Below are positions 17,136 to 26,066 of a stretch of DNA of 52,536 nucleotides, one piece after another; positions within the stretch are counted from its first letter, which is position 1, and the number at the start of each line of letters is the position of its first letter. The stretch is from Paracoccaceae bacterium (GTDB lineage: Bacteria; Pseudomonadota; Alphaproteobacteria; Rhodobacterales; Rhodobacteraceae), in contig JALEGX010000014.1 in NCBI GenBank assembly GCA_022763485.1, forward strand, positions 1 to 52,536, written 5' to 3'. The notes beneath the pieces are model-generated. The model saw only the letters and a list, made by a program, of their open reading frames with translations. It ran no database searches and was not told the DNA's origin. A program made the position numbers and the translations under genes.

Positions 17136-18736
17136 CCCTGTTGCGTATCAAAGACCTGTCTCTGCAGATTGCCGGGAAGCCGATCCTGAAGGACGTGTCC
17201 TTTGATATCGGAGCTGGGGAAATCGTTGCTGTCACCGGCGAAAGCGGGTCCGGCAAATCCATGACGGCGCTGGCCGTGATGCGGTTGGAACCGGACCGCA
17301 GCAGCGTCAGCGGCTCGATCCTGTTTGATGAGGTTGAGATCCTGACCCAGACCGAAGCCCAGATGTGCGGGGTCCGCGGGCAGGCGGTCGGCATGGTGTT
17401 TCAGGAACCGATGACGGCGCTCAACCCGGTCAAGACCATTGGCGATCAGGTGGCAGAAACCATTCTGGTGCATGGTGCCGCCTCCAAGGCCGAAGCGATG
17501 GCCCGGGCGCGGGATCTGCTGAACCGGGTCGGGTTGCCCGAGGACCGATTTCCGCTGTCACGCTATCCGCATGAGCTGTCAGGGGGACAACGGCAAAGGG
17601 TGGTCATCGCCATGGCGATTGCGCTGCGCCCGCGCCTGCTGATCGCGGATGAGCCGACTACCGCGCTGGACGTAACAACACAGGCGCAGATTCTGGATCT
17701 GCTGAAGGACCTTGTGCGCGAATATGGGATGGGGCTGCTGATCATCACCCATGATTTGGCGGTGGTGGCCGAACTGGCCGACCGCATCGTCGTCATGCGG
17801 TATGGCGAGGTGGTTGAAACAGGGGCCACCGCGGCTTTGCTGGCCAATATGCAGCACCCCTATACCCGGATGCTGTTCGCAGCATCAGGGCATCAGGTGA
17901 CTCTGCCGGAGAGGCAAGATGCGCCGCCGCTGCTGGAAGTGCGCAATGCCGTGCGCGACTACCGTCTGCCCCGCACCCGCCTGTTCCAACCGCCTGAAAC
18001 GTTCCGCGCAGTGAACGACGTCAGCTTTGCCCTGCACAAGGGCGAACGCTTGGGGCTGGTCGGAGAGTCCGGATGCGGAAAATCGACCCTGACCCGTGCC
18101 ATTCTTGGGTTGGAAGAGGTGCAATCCGGTCAGATCCTGCTGGATGGAGAGCCGGTTTTTGCCGGCCACAAACCCAACCTGTCCGTACGCCGCAAGATGC
18201 AGGTGGTGTTTCAGGACCCCTTTGGCAGTTTCAATCCCCGGCACCGGGTGGACCGGCTGATCACCGAACCCTTTCATCTGCAGGACAGCCCGCCAACCGG
18301 ATCAGAGCGCTCGGATCGCATCGCGGAAATGCTGGTTGCGGTTGGCCTGTCCCCGGATGATGCGGGCAAATACATTCACCAGTTTTCCGGCGGTCAGCGT
18401 CAGCGGATCGCCATTGCGCGGGCTTTGATCATCCGCCCTGAACTTATCCTCTTTGACGAGGCGGTTTCGGCGCTGGATGTCTCGGTCCGGGCGCAGATTC
18501 TGGATCTGCTGGCAGAGCTGTGTGAGACCTACAACCTGACCTACCTTTTCATCAGCCACGACCTGAGCGTCGTGCGCACAGTGACCGACCGGGTGCTGGT
18601 CATGAAGTCCGGTGAGATCGTGGAACAGGGCGACACCGAAGCCGTCTTTGGCGCGCCAAGCCACCCCTACACCCGGTCGCTTATTGAGGCGGCCCCGGTT
18701 CTGCCGGATCTGGAAACCTTCAGCAGGAGCATTTGA
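17132..18736 (+). CDS. ABC transporter ATP-binding protein with two fused nucleotide-binding domains (DppD-DppF type)
   Basis: This 534-residue protein is a tandem fusion of two ABC ATPases. Domain 1 has Walker A GESGSGKS near residue 36, signature LSGGQRQRV near residue 149 and Walker B LLIADEPTTALD. Domain 2 has Walker A GESGCGKS near residue 311, signature FSGGQRQRI near residue 418 and Walker B LILFDEAVSALD. Both sites look competent. Such fused ATPases energise dipeptide, glutathione or oligosaccharide importers. Confidence 0.9.
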   Translation: MTLLRIKDLSLQIAGKPILKDVSFDIGAGEIVAVTGESGSGKSMTALAVMRLEPDRSSVSGSILFDEVEILTQTEAQMCGVRGQAVGMVFQEPMTALNPVKTIGDQVAETILVHGAASKAEAMARARDLLNRVGLPEDRFPLSRYPHELSGGQRQRVVIAMAIALRPRLLIADEPTTALDVTTQAQILDLLKDLVREYGMGLLIITHDLAVVAELADRIVVMRYGEVVETGATAALLANMQHPYTRMLFAASGHQVTLPERQDAPPLLEVRNAVRDYRLPRTRLFQPPETFRAVNDVSFALHKGERLGLVGESGCGKSTLTRAILGLEEVQSGQILLDGEPVFAGHKPNLSVRRKMQVVFQDPFGSFNPRHRVDRLITEPFHLQDSPPTGSERSDRIAEMLVAVGLSPDDAGKYIHQFSGGQRQRIAIARALIIRPELILFDEAVSALDVSVRAQILDLLAELCETYNLTYLFISHDLSVVRTVTDRVLVMKSGEIVEQGDTEAVFGAPSHPYTRSLIEAAPVLPDLETFSRSI

Positions 18737-18738
18737 AC

Positions 18739-20190
18739 ATGTCCGAGACTATCTGGTTCGACCCGTCACAATGTCTGATCGGCGGCGTTTGGCAGGCCCC
18801 GGCAACGGGGCAGACCCTGCCATTGGTCAACCCGTCGGACGGGACGGTCCTGTGCCAGATCGCGCGCGGTACCGCCGATGATGTGGATGCGGCGGTCACC
18901 GCGGCCCGGGCGGCCCTTGATGGCGAATGGGGACGCATGACCGCGGTCGAGCGGGGCCGGGTGCTGACCCGTCTGGGGCAGCTGGTTCTGGACCATGTGG
19001 ACCGGCTGGCCATGCTGGAGGCGCTGGATGTCGGCAAGCCACTGACACAGGCCCGCGCTGATGCGGTTGCCCTGGCGCGCTACTGTGAATTCTACGGCGG
19101 GGCTGCGGACAAGGTGATGGGCGAAACCATCCCCTATCTGGACGGCTACACGGTCTACACGTTGCGGGAACCCCACGGCGTCACCGGGCATATCGTGCCG
19201 TGGAACTACCCGATGCAGATTATTGGCCGTTCTGTTGGGGCGGCGCTGGCCATGGGGAATGCGGCGGTTCTGAAACCGGCGGAAGAGGCCTGTCTGACGG
19301 CCTTGGCTTTTGCGCATCTGGCGGTCGAAGCGGGTCTGCCTGCGGGCGCGTTGAATGTTGTGCCGGGCATCGGGGCCGAAGCGGGGGCGGCGCTGTCCGG
19401 GCATTCTGGTGTACAGCACATTTCCTTCACCGGGTCGGTGGCAACCGGTGCACTGGTTCAGCAGGCCGCAGGGCGCAATGTGGTGCCGGTGACACTGGAG
19501 CTGGGCGGCAAGTCGCCGCAACTGGTGTTTGAGGACGCGGATCTGGACGCAGCGCTGCCGTTTTTGGTCAACGCGGGGATCCAGAACGCGGGTCAGACCT
19601 GCTCGGCCTCGTCGCGCATTCTGGTGCAGCGCGGGGTTTATGACGCGGTGCGTGACCGCATGGCCGCCGCCTATGCCGAACTGACGGTCGGACCATCGGT
19701 TCAGGACCTGCGCCTTGGTCCTCTGATCTCGGACCGACAGAAGTCGATTGTCGAAGGCTATCTGTCCAAGGGTGCGGACCTGTCGGTCGCGGCGCAGGGC
19801 ACTATTGTCGACGGCGCGCCAGAAACCGGTGCCTATGTCCGCCCGACCCTCTTTGCGGATGTGCCGGCCGATCATGCGCTTGCGCGGGAAGAGATCTTTG
19901 GCCCGGTTCAGGTGATCATCCCCTTCGAGACCGAAGAAGACGCGGTGGCCATTGCAAACAGCACGGACTACGGGCTGGTCGCCAGTGTGTGGAGCCGTGA
20001 CGGAGCCCGTCAGATGCGCCTGGCGAAACGGTTGCACGCAGGGCAGGTGTTCGTGAACAATTATGGGGCCGGGGGCGGTGTTGAACTGCCGTTCGGTGGC
20101 ATCGGCAAATCCGGTCACGGCCGGGAAAAGGGGTTCGAGGCGCTCTACGGGTTCTCGCAGCTCAAGACCGTTGCCGCCTATCATGGCTAA
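18739..20190 (+). CDS. Aldehyde dehydrogenase (NAD(P)+-dependent, ALDH superfamily)
   Basis: This 483-residue enzyme has the PWNYPMQI substrate/cofactor segment near residue 154, the general-base Glu in LELGGKSPQ near residue 253 and the nucleophile Cys in NAGQTCSAS near residue 287. It starts two bases after the ATPase stop, so it probably oxidises an aldehyde derived from the imported compound. The betaine-aldehyde/4-aminobutyraldehyde branch is likely by overall appearance, but the substrate is not fixed by sequence. Confidence 0.88.
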   Translation: MSETIWFDPSQCLIGGVWQAPATGQTLPLVNPSDGTVLCQIARGTADDVDAAVTAARAALDGEWGRMTAVERGRVLTRLGQLVLDHVDRLAMLEALDVGKPLTQARADAVALARYCEFYGGAADKVMGETIPYLDGYTVYTLREPHGVTGHIVPWNYPMQIIGRSVGAALAMGNAAVLKPAEEACLTALAFAHLAVEAGLPAGALNVVPGIGAEAGAALSGHSGVQHISFTGSVATGALVQQAAGRNVVPVTLELGGKSPQLVFEDADLDAALPFLVNAGIQNAGQTCSASSRILVQRGVYDAVRDRMAAAYAELTVGPSVQDLRLGPLISDRQKSIVEGYLSKGADLSVAAQGTIVDGAPETGAYVRPTLFADVPADHALAREEIFGPVQVIIPFETEEDAVAIANSTDYGLVASVWSRDGARQMRLAKRLHAGQVFVNNYGAGGGVELPFGGIGKSGHGREKGFEALYGFSQLKTVAAYHG

Positions 20191-20704
20191 GCTGGCGGCC
20201 CTGTGCGGTTTGCTGGGGCTTGCCATACTGGCCGCCGGTCTGTTCGGCGCGATACACAATCAGGTCAGCTACAGCGTCGGGCCCGATTATTTCACCGCGT
20301 TCAAGTTCCGTCAGTTCGGGATCTCGCCCGACTTGGGTGATCGCGCCGGGGCCGCGCTGGTGGGGTGGCGGGCCAGCTGGTGGATGGGCTTAGTGGTTGG
20401 GCTGGTGCCGCTTGGTGCGGGGGCCTCGCTGATACCGGGGACACGCCGCTACCTGCGGGCCGGGGTGCGGGCGATTGGCCTTGTGGTCCTCTCAACAGCG
20501 GTCGCTTCGGCTATTGGGTTGGCGTTTGGTGTGCTGACCGTGGATGCGGTCACGGTGCGCCAGCTTCCGGTTCCGGCCGGGGTCACTGATCCCGTCGGCT
20601 TCATTCGGGCCGGGGTCATGCATGACGCAAGTTATCTGGGTGGTCTTTTGGGGATCGTGATAGCCTTGGTCAGCATCATTCGCGCACGCCGGAACAGATC
20701 ATGA
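20183..20704 (+). CDS. Small multi-pass membrane protein
   Basis: This 173-residue protein has about four membrane segments (near residues 5-25, 65-85, 100-125 and 145-167). The motif HNQVSYSVGPDYFTAFKF near residue 26 recurs, as far as I recall, in a broad family of uncharacterised bacterial membrane proteins. The ATG at 20183 lies inside the end of the aldehyde dehydrogenase gene (8-base overlap), and its own stop overlaps the EamA start. The tight coupling supports a real gene. The function is unknown. Confidence 0.7.
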   Translation: MAKLAALCGLLGLAILAAGLFGAIHNQVSYSVGPDYFTAFKFRQFGISPDLGDRAGAALVGWRASWWMGLVVGLVPLGAGASLIPGTRRYLRAGVRAIGLVVLSTAVASAIGLAFGVLTVDAVTVRQLPVPAGVTDPVGFIRAGVMHDASYLGGLLGIVIALVSIIRARRNRS

Positions 20705-21600
20705 CCCAAAAAGGTGACAACACGCTTCTGGCCATCGCTCTGTCGATGCTGGCGCTGGTGTTGTTCGACCTGATGGGGCTGGTGATCAAACACATGTCAC
20801 AGAGCTATTCCGCCGCCGAACTCTCTGCCTGGCGCAACCTGTTCGGCCTGATCCCAAGCGTCATCGCGCTCTGGTCGTCGCGCGCCTGGCATGAAGGTGG
20901 ACGGAAGTGGAAGATCCGGCAATGGAAGCTGGCCTGCGCCCGCGGCTTCTTAGTGACCTTCGCGCAATTGCTCTACTACTATGCGCTGGGCGCGATGGCC
21001 TTTGCGACGGCCTCGACCATCACCTATGCCAACGCACTCTTCATGACGGCGCTTGCCGTGCCCTTGCTTGGGGAGAAGGTCGGCCTGATCCGTTGGTCGG
21101 CGGTGTTGCTGGGCTTTGTCGGGGTGGTGCTGGTGATGGGACCGGGCAGGGAAACGTTTTCACTGGTGGCGCTGGCCCCCTTGGGGGCTGCGTTCATCTA
21201 TGCGCTGGCGGGGGTGTCCGCCCGCTTGCTGGACCCGGAGCTGCCGACGCCGCTGGTCAACCTCTATGCGGCGGCAACTGCGATGGTGGGCGCGGTTCTG
21301 CTGGCCTTGGTGATGGGCGGCTTTACTCCGATTGCCAGCTGGACGGATCTGGCCTGGCTGTTTGCCATGGGAGGTTTTGGGGGGACGGCTGTCCTGTGTC
21401 TGGTGGCAAGCTTCCGGATGGCCGAACAGAGCGATCTGGCTCCGTTCAGCTATTTCGGCATTCCGATCGCATTTCTTCTGGGATGGCTGGCCTTTGATGA
21501 GGCGCCTTTCGGGGATCTGTTTCCCGGCGCGCTGTTGATCATCACCGGCGGTTTGCTGGTGATTTGGCGCGAACGCCGCATCGCCGCCCGCGGGCATTGA
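20701..21600 (+). CDS. EamA/DMT-family transporter
   Basis: This 299-residue protein has ten hydrophobic segments and two EamA repeats (about residues 10-145 and 155-290). Drug/metabolite transporters of this family usually export amino acids, nucleosides or other metabolites. It is the last gene of the operon that begins with the ABC permeases and is convergent with pncB, 5 bases away. Confidence 0.88.
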   Translation: MTQKGDNTLLAIALSMLALVLFDLMGLVIKHMSQSYSAAELSAWRNLFGLIPSVIALWSSRAWHEGGRKWKIRQWKLACARGFLVTFAQLLYYYALGAMAFATASTITYANALFMTALAVPLLGEKVGLIRWSAVLLGFVGVVLVMGPGRETFSLVALAPLGAAFIYALAGVSARLLDPELPTPLVNLYAAATAMVGAVLLALVMGGFTPIASWTDLAWLFAMGGFGGTAVLCLVASFRMAEQSDLAPFSYFGIPIAFLLGWLAFDEAPFGDLFPGALLIITGGLLVIWRERRIAARGH

Positions 21601-21605
21601 TCGGA

Positions 21606-22895
21606 TCAGACGATCACGTCGAAGCTTTGCTGCTGGCCAACGCCAAACACACGCTTGTAGCGCTCAACTTCATCCTTGGGGCCCATGGCCTTTTCCGGGT
21701 TGTCCGACAGTTTGACCGTGGGCCGCCCGTTGGCCGAAATCGCCTTGCAGACCAGCGAAAACGGGGCCAGCCCGTCATCGGGGACCAGACCGCGGAAATC
21801 ATTGGTCAACAAGGTGCCCCATCCGAAGGAGACATTCACCCGCTGGGCGAATTGGGCGTGCAGCTGCAGCATCTGTGCCACGTCCAGCCCGTCCGAGAAA
21901 ATCACCCGCTTGGTGCGCGGGTCCTCGCCGCGGTCCTGCCACCATTTGATGGCGATTTCCGCGCCACTGGCCGGGTCGCCGCTGTCGATGCGGATGCCGG
22001 TCCAGCCAGCCAGCCAGTCCGGGGCGCGATCCAGAAACCCTTGTGTGCCATAAGTGTCGGGCAGGATAATCCGCAGGTTGCCCTCATGCTCTTCATGCCA
22101 GTCGCTGAGCACGTCATAGGGGGCTTGCGCCAGCGCGGCGTCGTCTTCGGTCAGCGCGGAATAGACCATTGGCAGTTCGTGGGCGTTGGTGCCGATGGCT
22201 TCGACCTCGCGCCGCATCGCGATCAGGCAGTTCGAGGTGCCGGTGAACTTGCGTCCCAGCCCTTCCATCATCGCTTGCACGCACCAGTCTTGCCACAGGA
22301 AGGAATGCCTGCGCCTTGTGCCGAAATCGGCGATCGACAACCCGTCGATCCCGCGCAGCTGTTCGATCTTTTCCCAAACGCGGGTCATGGCGCGGGCATA
22401 GAGCACCTGCAGTTCAAACCGGCCCATGTCGTTCAACACGGCGCGCCCGCGCAGTTCCATCAGCACCGCAAGCGCCGGGATTTCCCACAACATGACCTCG
22501 GGCCAGCTGCCTTCAAAGGTCAGCTCATACTGATCGCCGCGCCGCTCCAGATGATAGGGCGGCAGACGCAGATTCTCGAACCACTCCATGAAGTCGGGGC
22601 GGAACATTTGGCGTTTGCCGTAGAACGTGTTGCCCCGCAGCCATGTGCTTTCGCCGCGCGACAGCGACAAGGAGCGGATGTGATCCAGCTGTTCGCGCAG
22701 CTCCCCTTCGTCGATCAGCTTGGCCAGCGGGACCTGGGTGGAGCGGTTGATCAGTGAAAAGGTGACCTGTGTTTCGGGCTTGTTTCGAAACACCGACTGA
22801 CACATCAGAAGCTTGTAGAAATCGGTGTCGATCAGCGATCTGACGATCGGATCGATCTTCCACTTGTGGTTATAGACACGGGTCGCGATATCCAC
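21606..22895 (-). CDS. pncB: Nicotinate phosphoribosyltransferase
   Basis: This roughly 429-residue enzyme converts nicotinate and PRPP to nicotinate mononucleotide in NAD salvage. The N-terminal DTDFYKLLMCQSV segment and SFGWGTLLTNDF near the C-terminus are typical of PncB. A GTG at 22895, preceded by AGAGG, gives the usual roseobacter N-terminus DIATRVYNHKW. An upstream TTG at 22925 is possible but weaker. The pncA gene lies just upstream on the same strand, so the two steps of nicotinamide salvage are encoded together. Confidence 0.93.
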   Translation of the reverse strand: MDIATRVYNHKWKIDPIVRSLIDTDFYKLLMCQSVFRNKPETQVTFSLINRSTQVPLAKLIDEGELREQLDHIRSLSLSRGESTWLRGNTFYGKRQMFRPDFMEWFENLRLPPYHLERRGDQYELTFEGSWPEVMLWEIPALAVLMELRGRAVLNDMGRFELQVLYARAMTRVWEKIEQLRGIDGLSIADFGTRRRHSFLWQDWCVQAMMEGLGRKFTGTSNCLIAMRREVEAIGTNAHELPMVYSALTEDDAALAQAPYDVLSDWHEEHEGNLRIILPDTYGTQGFLDRAPDWLAGWTGIRIDSGDPASGAEIAIKWWQDRGEDPRTKRVIFSDGLDVAQMLQLHAQFAQRVNVSFGWGTLLTNDFRGLVPDDGLAPFSLVCKAISANGRPTVKLSDNPEKAMGPKDEVERYKRVFGVGQQQSFDVIV

Positions 22896-22964
22896 CGGCA
22901 GCCTCTTGAAGTCGGAGCAATTCAACTTGCGACAGTGCGGCCCCGCACCGTCATGTGCAAGGCC

Positions 22965-23558
22965 TCAAATCAGATTTACCCCAGCGTTCCGCATGGCGTC
23001 CAAAGCGGCCTGCAGCGATCCATCCATGTCGATGGCCCGGCAGGCGGACAAGTCGACGGAGACATCAAAGCCCAACCGGGCGGCGTCCACGGCCGAAAAA
23101 TGCACGCAGAAATCGGTGGCCAGGCCAACCATCGTCAGCTTGGTGATCCCGCGAGTCCTGAGGTAACCCTCCAAACCGGTCGGGGTGGTCTGATCGTTTT
23201 CAAAGAAGGCCGAATAGCTGTCCACCGCAGAGCGAAAGCCCTTGCGGATGATCAGATCCGCGTCGGTGCGCAGGTCCGAATGGAAGGCCGCCCCGGTGCT
23301 GCCCTGAACGCAATGGTCGGGCCACAGCACCTGCACGCCATAGGGCATCTGCACCGTTTCAAAGGGGGCTTTCCCGTCATGGCTGCTGGCAAAGGACGAA
23401 TGTCCTGTGGGGTGCCAGTCCTGGGTCAGGATGACAGCATCAAACCTGTCCATCATGGCGTTGATCGCAGGTACGATCACGTCGCCTTCGGGTACGGCCA
23501 GGGCACCGCCCGGGCAAAAATCATTCTGGACGTCGATGACGATCAGGGCGTGGGTCAT
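22965..23558 (-). CDS. pncA: Nicotinamidase
   Basis: This 197-residue isochorismatase-fold amidase hydrolyses nicotinamide to nicotinate. The catalytic Asp lies in VIDVQNDFCPGGAL (Asp9). The metal-site region is TQDWHPTGHSSF near residues 46-57. The nucleophile Cys lies in LATDFCVHFSA near residue 150. The ATG at 23558 gives the standard N-terminus. A longer frame adds 23 residues without family support. The product feeds PncB encoded next to it. Confidence 0.94.
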   Translation of the reverse strand: MTHALIVIDVQNDFCPGGALAVPEGDVIVPAINAMMDRFDAVILTQDWHPTGHSSFASSHDGKAPFETVQMPYGVQVLWPDHCVQGSTGAAFHSDLRTDADLIIRKGFRSAVDSYSAFFENDQTTPTGLEGYLRTRGITKLTMVGLATDFCVHFSAVDAARLGFDVSVDLSACRAIDMDGSLQAALDAMRNAGVNLI

Positions 23559-23682
23559 GCGCGGCTTCCTTGGCAAGTCTGATAGAATGTGTAGCCGCAG
23601 GGCCGGGAAATGCAAACGGTTGAGCACAGACCGGCTCAGGCGCGGCCTTGAAACAGCAACGGAGTCGGATTAAGCGCATCCC

Positions 23683-24594
23683 ATGTACACCATTGCAGCC
23701 CTCTATCACTTCGCCCGTTTCGATACTCCCGAGGCGATCAAGCCCGCCTTGCTGGACCTCTGCGTTGCCAACAAGGTTCACGGGACGCTTCTGCTGGCGA
23801 AGGAGGGGATCAACGGCACGATTGCGGGGCCGCGGTCCGGCATCGATGCGGTGATCGCCCATATCAAAGCGCTTCCCGGCTGCTCCGGCCTGGAGTGGAA
23901 GGAAGCCACGTCAGAGCAGCCGCCTTTCAACCGCATGAAGGTGCGCATCAAACGTGAAATCGTCACCATGGGGCAGCCGGATGTGGATCCGCGCGCCCGT
24001 GTTGGCAATTATGTCGAACCCGAAGACTGGAACGATCTGATCCGGTCCGAGGATGTGGTGCTGATCGACACGCGCAACGACTATGAGGTCGCCATCGGCA
24101 CCTTCGAAGGGGCGATCGACCCGCAGACAGAGAGCTTTCGCGATTTCCCGGCCTGGTGGGAAGAGAACCGGGAACGGTTCCACAACAAGCGGGTCGCGAT
24201 GTTCTGCACCGGTGGGATCCGCTGTGAGAAGTCGACGAACTACCTGCTGGGGCAAGGGGTCGAGGACGTCTACCACCTGAAGGGGGGCATCCTGCGCTAT
24301 CTGGAAGAAACGCCCCGGGACCAGAGCACGTGGCAGGGCGAATGCTTCGTCTTCGACAACCGTGTTTCTGTGGGCCACGGGTTGCAGGAAGGCCCGCATA
24401 TCCTGTGTCACGGCTGTCGCCGTCCGATCCTGCCTGAAGACAGCACCCGCCCCGAATATGAGGAAGGCGTGTCCTGTCATCTGTGCGTTGAGGAAACCTC
24501 GGACGCGGACAAGGCGCGGTTCCGGGAGCGGCAAAAGCAGATCCGGCTGGCCCGTGAGCGTGGCGCAGAACACCTGCGCCAGCCCGAAGCGTGA
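23683..24594 (+). CDS. trhO: tRNA uridine(34) hydroxylase, rhodanese family
   Basis: This 303-residue protein (UPF0176/YceA family) uses O2 to hydroxylate uridine 34 of certain tRNAs to 5-hydroxyuridine. It has the N-terminal acylphosphatase-like part (about residues 1-100), a rhodanese domain with the active-site loop CTGGIRCEKS near residue 176, and a C-terminal Cys pair region (CHGCRRPI and CHLCVEE) that may bind a metal. It stands alone. Its stop is directly adjacent to the stop of the convergent aldehyde dehydrogenase gene. Confidence 0.93.
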   Translation: MYTIAALYHFARFDTPEAIKPALLDLCVANKVHGTLLLAKEGINGTIAGPRSGIDAVIAHIKALPGCSGLEWKEATSEQPPFNRMKVRIKREIVTMGQPDVDPRARVGNYVEPEDWNDLIRSEDVVLIDTRNDYEVAIGTFEGAIDPQTESFRDFPAWWEENRERFHNKRVAMFCTGGIRCEKSTNYLLGQGVEDVYHLKGGILRYLEETPRDQSTWQGECFVFDNRVSVGHGLQEGPHILCHGCRRPILPEDSTRPEYEEGVSCHLCVEETSDADKARFRERQKQIRLARERGAEHLRQPEA

Positions 24595-26058
24595 TCACCG
24601 CATGACAAAGGGATCGGGGATCGGATCGTCCGATGTCCGCAGCCACACCGCCTTGACCGTGGTGTAATCCAGCGCCGCCTGAATGCCACCTTCGCGTCCG
24701 TGGCCGGACAGGCCGTGTCCGCCGAACGGGGCGATCGGGCTGACAGCGCGGTAGGTGTTGACCCAGACGATCCCGGCGCGAATGCCACGGATCATGCGAT
24801 GTGCCCGCGACAGATCCCGCGTGAAAACGCCAGAGGCCAGGCCAAACTGCGTGTCATTGGCAATTGCCAGCGCCTCGGCCTCGGTGTCAAAGCCGGTGAC
24901 CGACAGGACCGGGCCGAAGAACTCAGTGCTCAGGCAGGGCGCGTCAGGCGCTGCGGAGCAGTCCAGGATGGTCGGCGGAAAGAAGAACCCCTCACCATCC
25001 GGTTTGACGCCGCCCGTGATCACTTTGGCTCCGGCTGCAACCGATTGTTCAATCAGGCTGAGTGCATGATCACGCTGGCGCAGGGTACAGAGCGGCCCAA
25101 CTTCGGTCGCCATGTCATCCGGTGCGCCAATGACCACGGCCTCGGCCTTCTGTTTCAGCCGCTCCAGGAAGCTGTCCTTGATCGCGTTTGAAATCACCAG
25201 CCGGGATCCGGCCACGCAGCTTTGCCCGGTGGCTGCGAAGATGCCCGCCACCTGCGCGTTCACCGCGCTGTCCAGATCCGCGTCGTCAAAGACGATGAAT
25301 GGAGACTTTCCGCCCAGCTCCAGCGACGTGGAGGCCAGGTTTTCGGCTGAGTTTCGCACAACATGCCGCGCGGTCCCTGGGCCACCGGTGAAGGCCACAT
25401 GCGCAACCTTGGGATGGCTGGTCAGCGTGGCACCGGCCTCCGGGCCGCCGGTGATGATGTTCAAAACACCCGCCGGGAACCCCGCCTGATCAAAGATCCG
25501 GGCAAACTCCAGCATCGGGGCCGGGCCGTCCTCGGACGCTTTCAAAACAACCGTGCATCCCGCCGCAAGGGCCGGGCCAATCTTGACCGCCGACAGGAAA
25601 AGCTGCGAGTTCCAGGGCACGATGGCAGCAACCACGCCCACCGGTTCACGCCGCAGCCAGACCTCCATGTCCGGTTTGTCGATGGGCAGATGCGCGCCTT
25701 CGATCTTGTCCGCCAGCCCCGCATAATAGCGATAATACTCGGCGACATAGGCGATCTGGGCGCTGGTTTCGCGAATGATCTTGCCGGTGTCGCGGGTTTC
25801 CAGCTCTGCAAGGCGCGGCGCGTTTTCCGCGATCAGGTCCGCCAGACGAAACAGCAGCTTGCCGCGCTGGGTGGCGGTCATCGACGACCATTCCGGCGAC
25901 AGGAAGGCGCGATGCGCGGCCTCTACCGCCTGATTGACCTCTTCGGGCCCCGCGTCGGGCATCAGGGCCCAGCTTTGCCCGGTTGCCGGGTCGGTGCTTT
26001 CGAACTGGCTGCGACCGTCCGAAAACGTGCCGTCGATGTAGTGCTGAAAACTCTGCAT
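24595..26058 (-). CDS. Aldehyde dehydrogenase of the flavin monooxygenase cluster
   Basis: This 487-residue ALDH has PWNSQLF near residue 149, the base Glu in LELGGKSPF near residue 245 and the nucleophile Cys in ATGQSCVAGSR near residue 281. It is the last gene of a five-gene minus-strand cluster, 8 bases after the monooxygenase gene. A likely role is oxidation of an aldehyde formed after oxygenation and hydrolysis of the unknown substrate. Confidence 0.87.
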   Translation of the reverse strand: MQSFQHYIDGTFSDGRSQFESTDPATGQSWALMPDAGPEEVNQAVEAAHRAFLSPEWSSMTATQRGKLLFRLADLIAENAPRLAELETRDTGKIIRETSAQIAYVAEYYRYYAGLADKIEGAHLPIDKPDMEVWLRREPVGVVAAIVPWNSQLFLSAVKIGPALAAGCTVVLKASEDGPAPMLEFARIFDQAGFPAGVLNIITGGPEAGATLTSHPKVAHVAFTGGPGTARHVVRNSAENLASTSLELGGKSPFIVFDDADLDSAVNAQVAGIFAATGQSCVAGSRLVISNAIKDSFLERLKQKAEAVVIGAPDDMATEVGPLCTLRQRDHALSLIEQSVAAGAKVITGGVKPDGEGFFFPPTILDCSAAPDAPCLSTEFFGPVLSVTGFDTEAEALAIANDTQFGLASGVFTRDLSRAHRMIRGIRAGIVWVNTYRAVSPIAPFGGHGLSGHGREGGIQAALDYTTVKAVWLRTSDDPIPDPFVMR

Positions 26059-26066
26059 TTTGTTCC

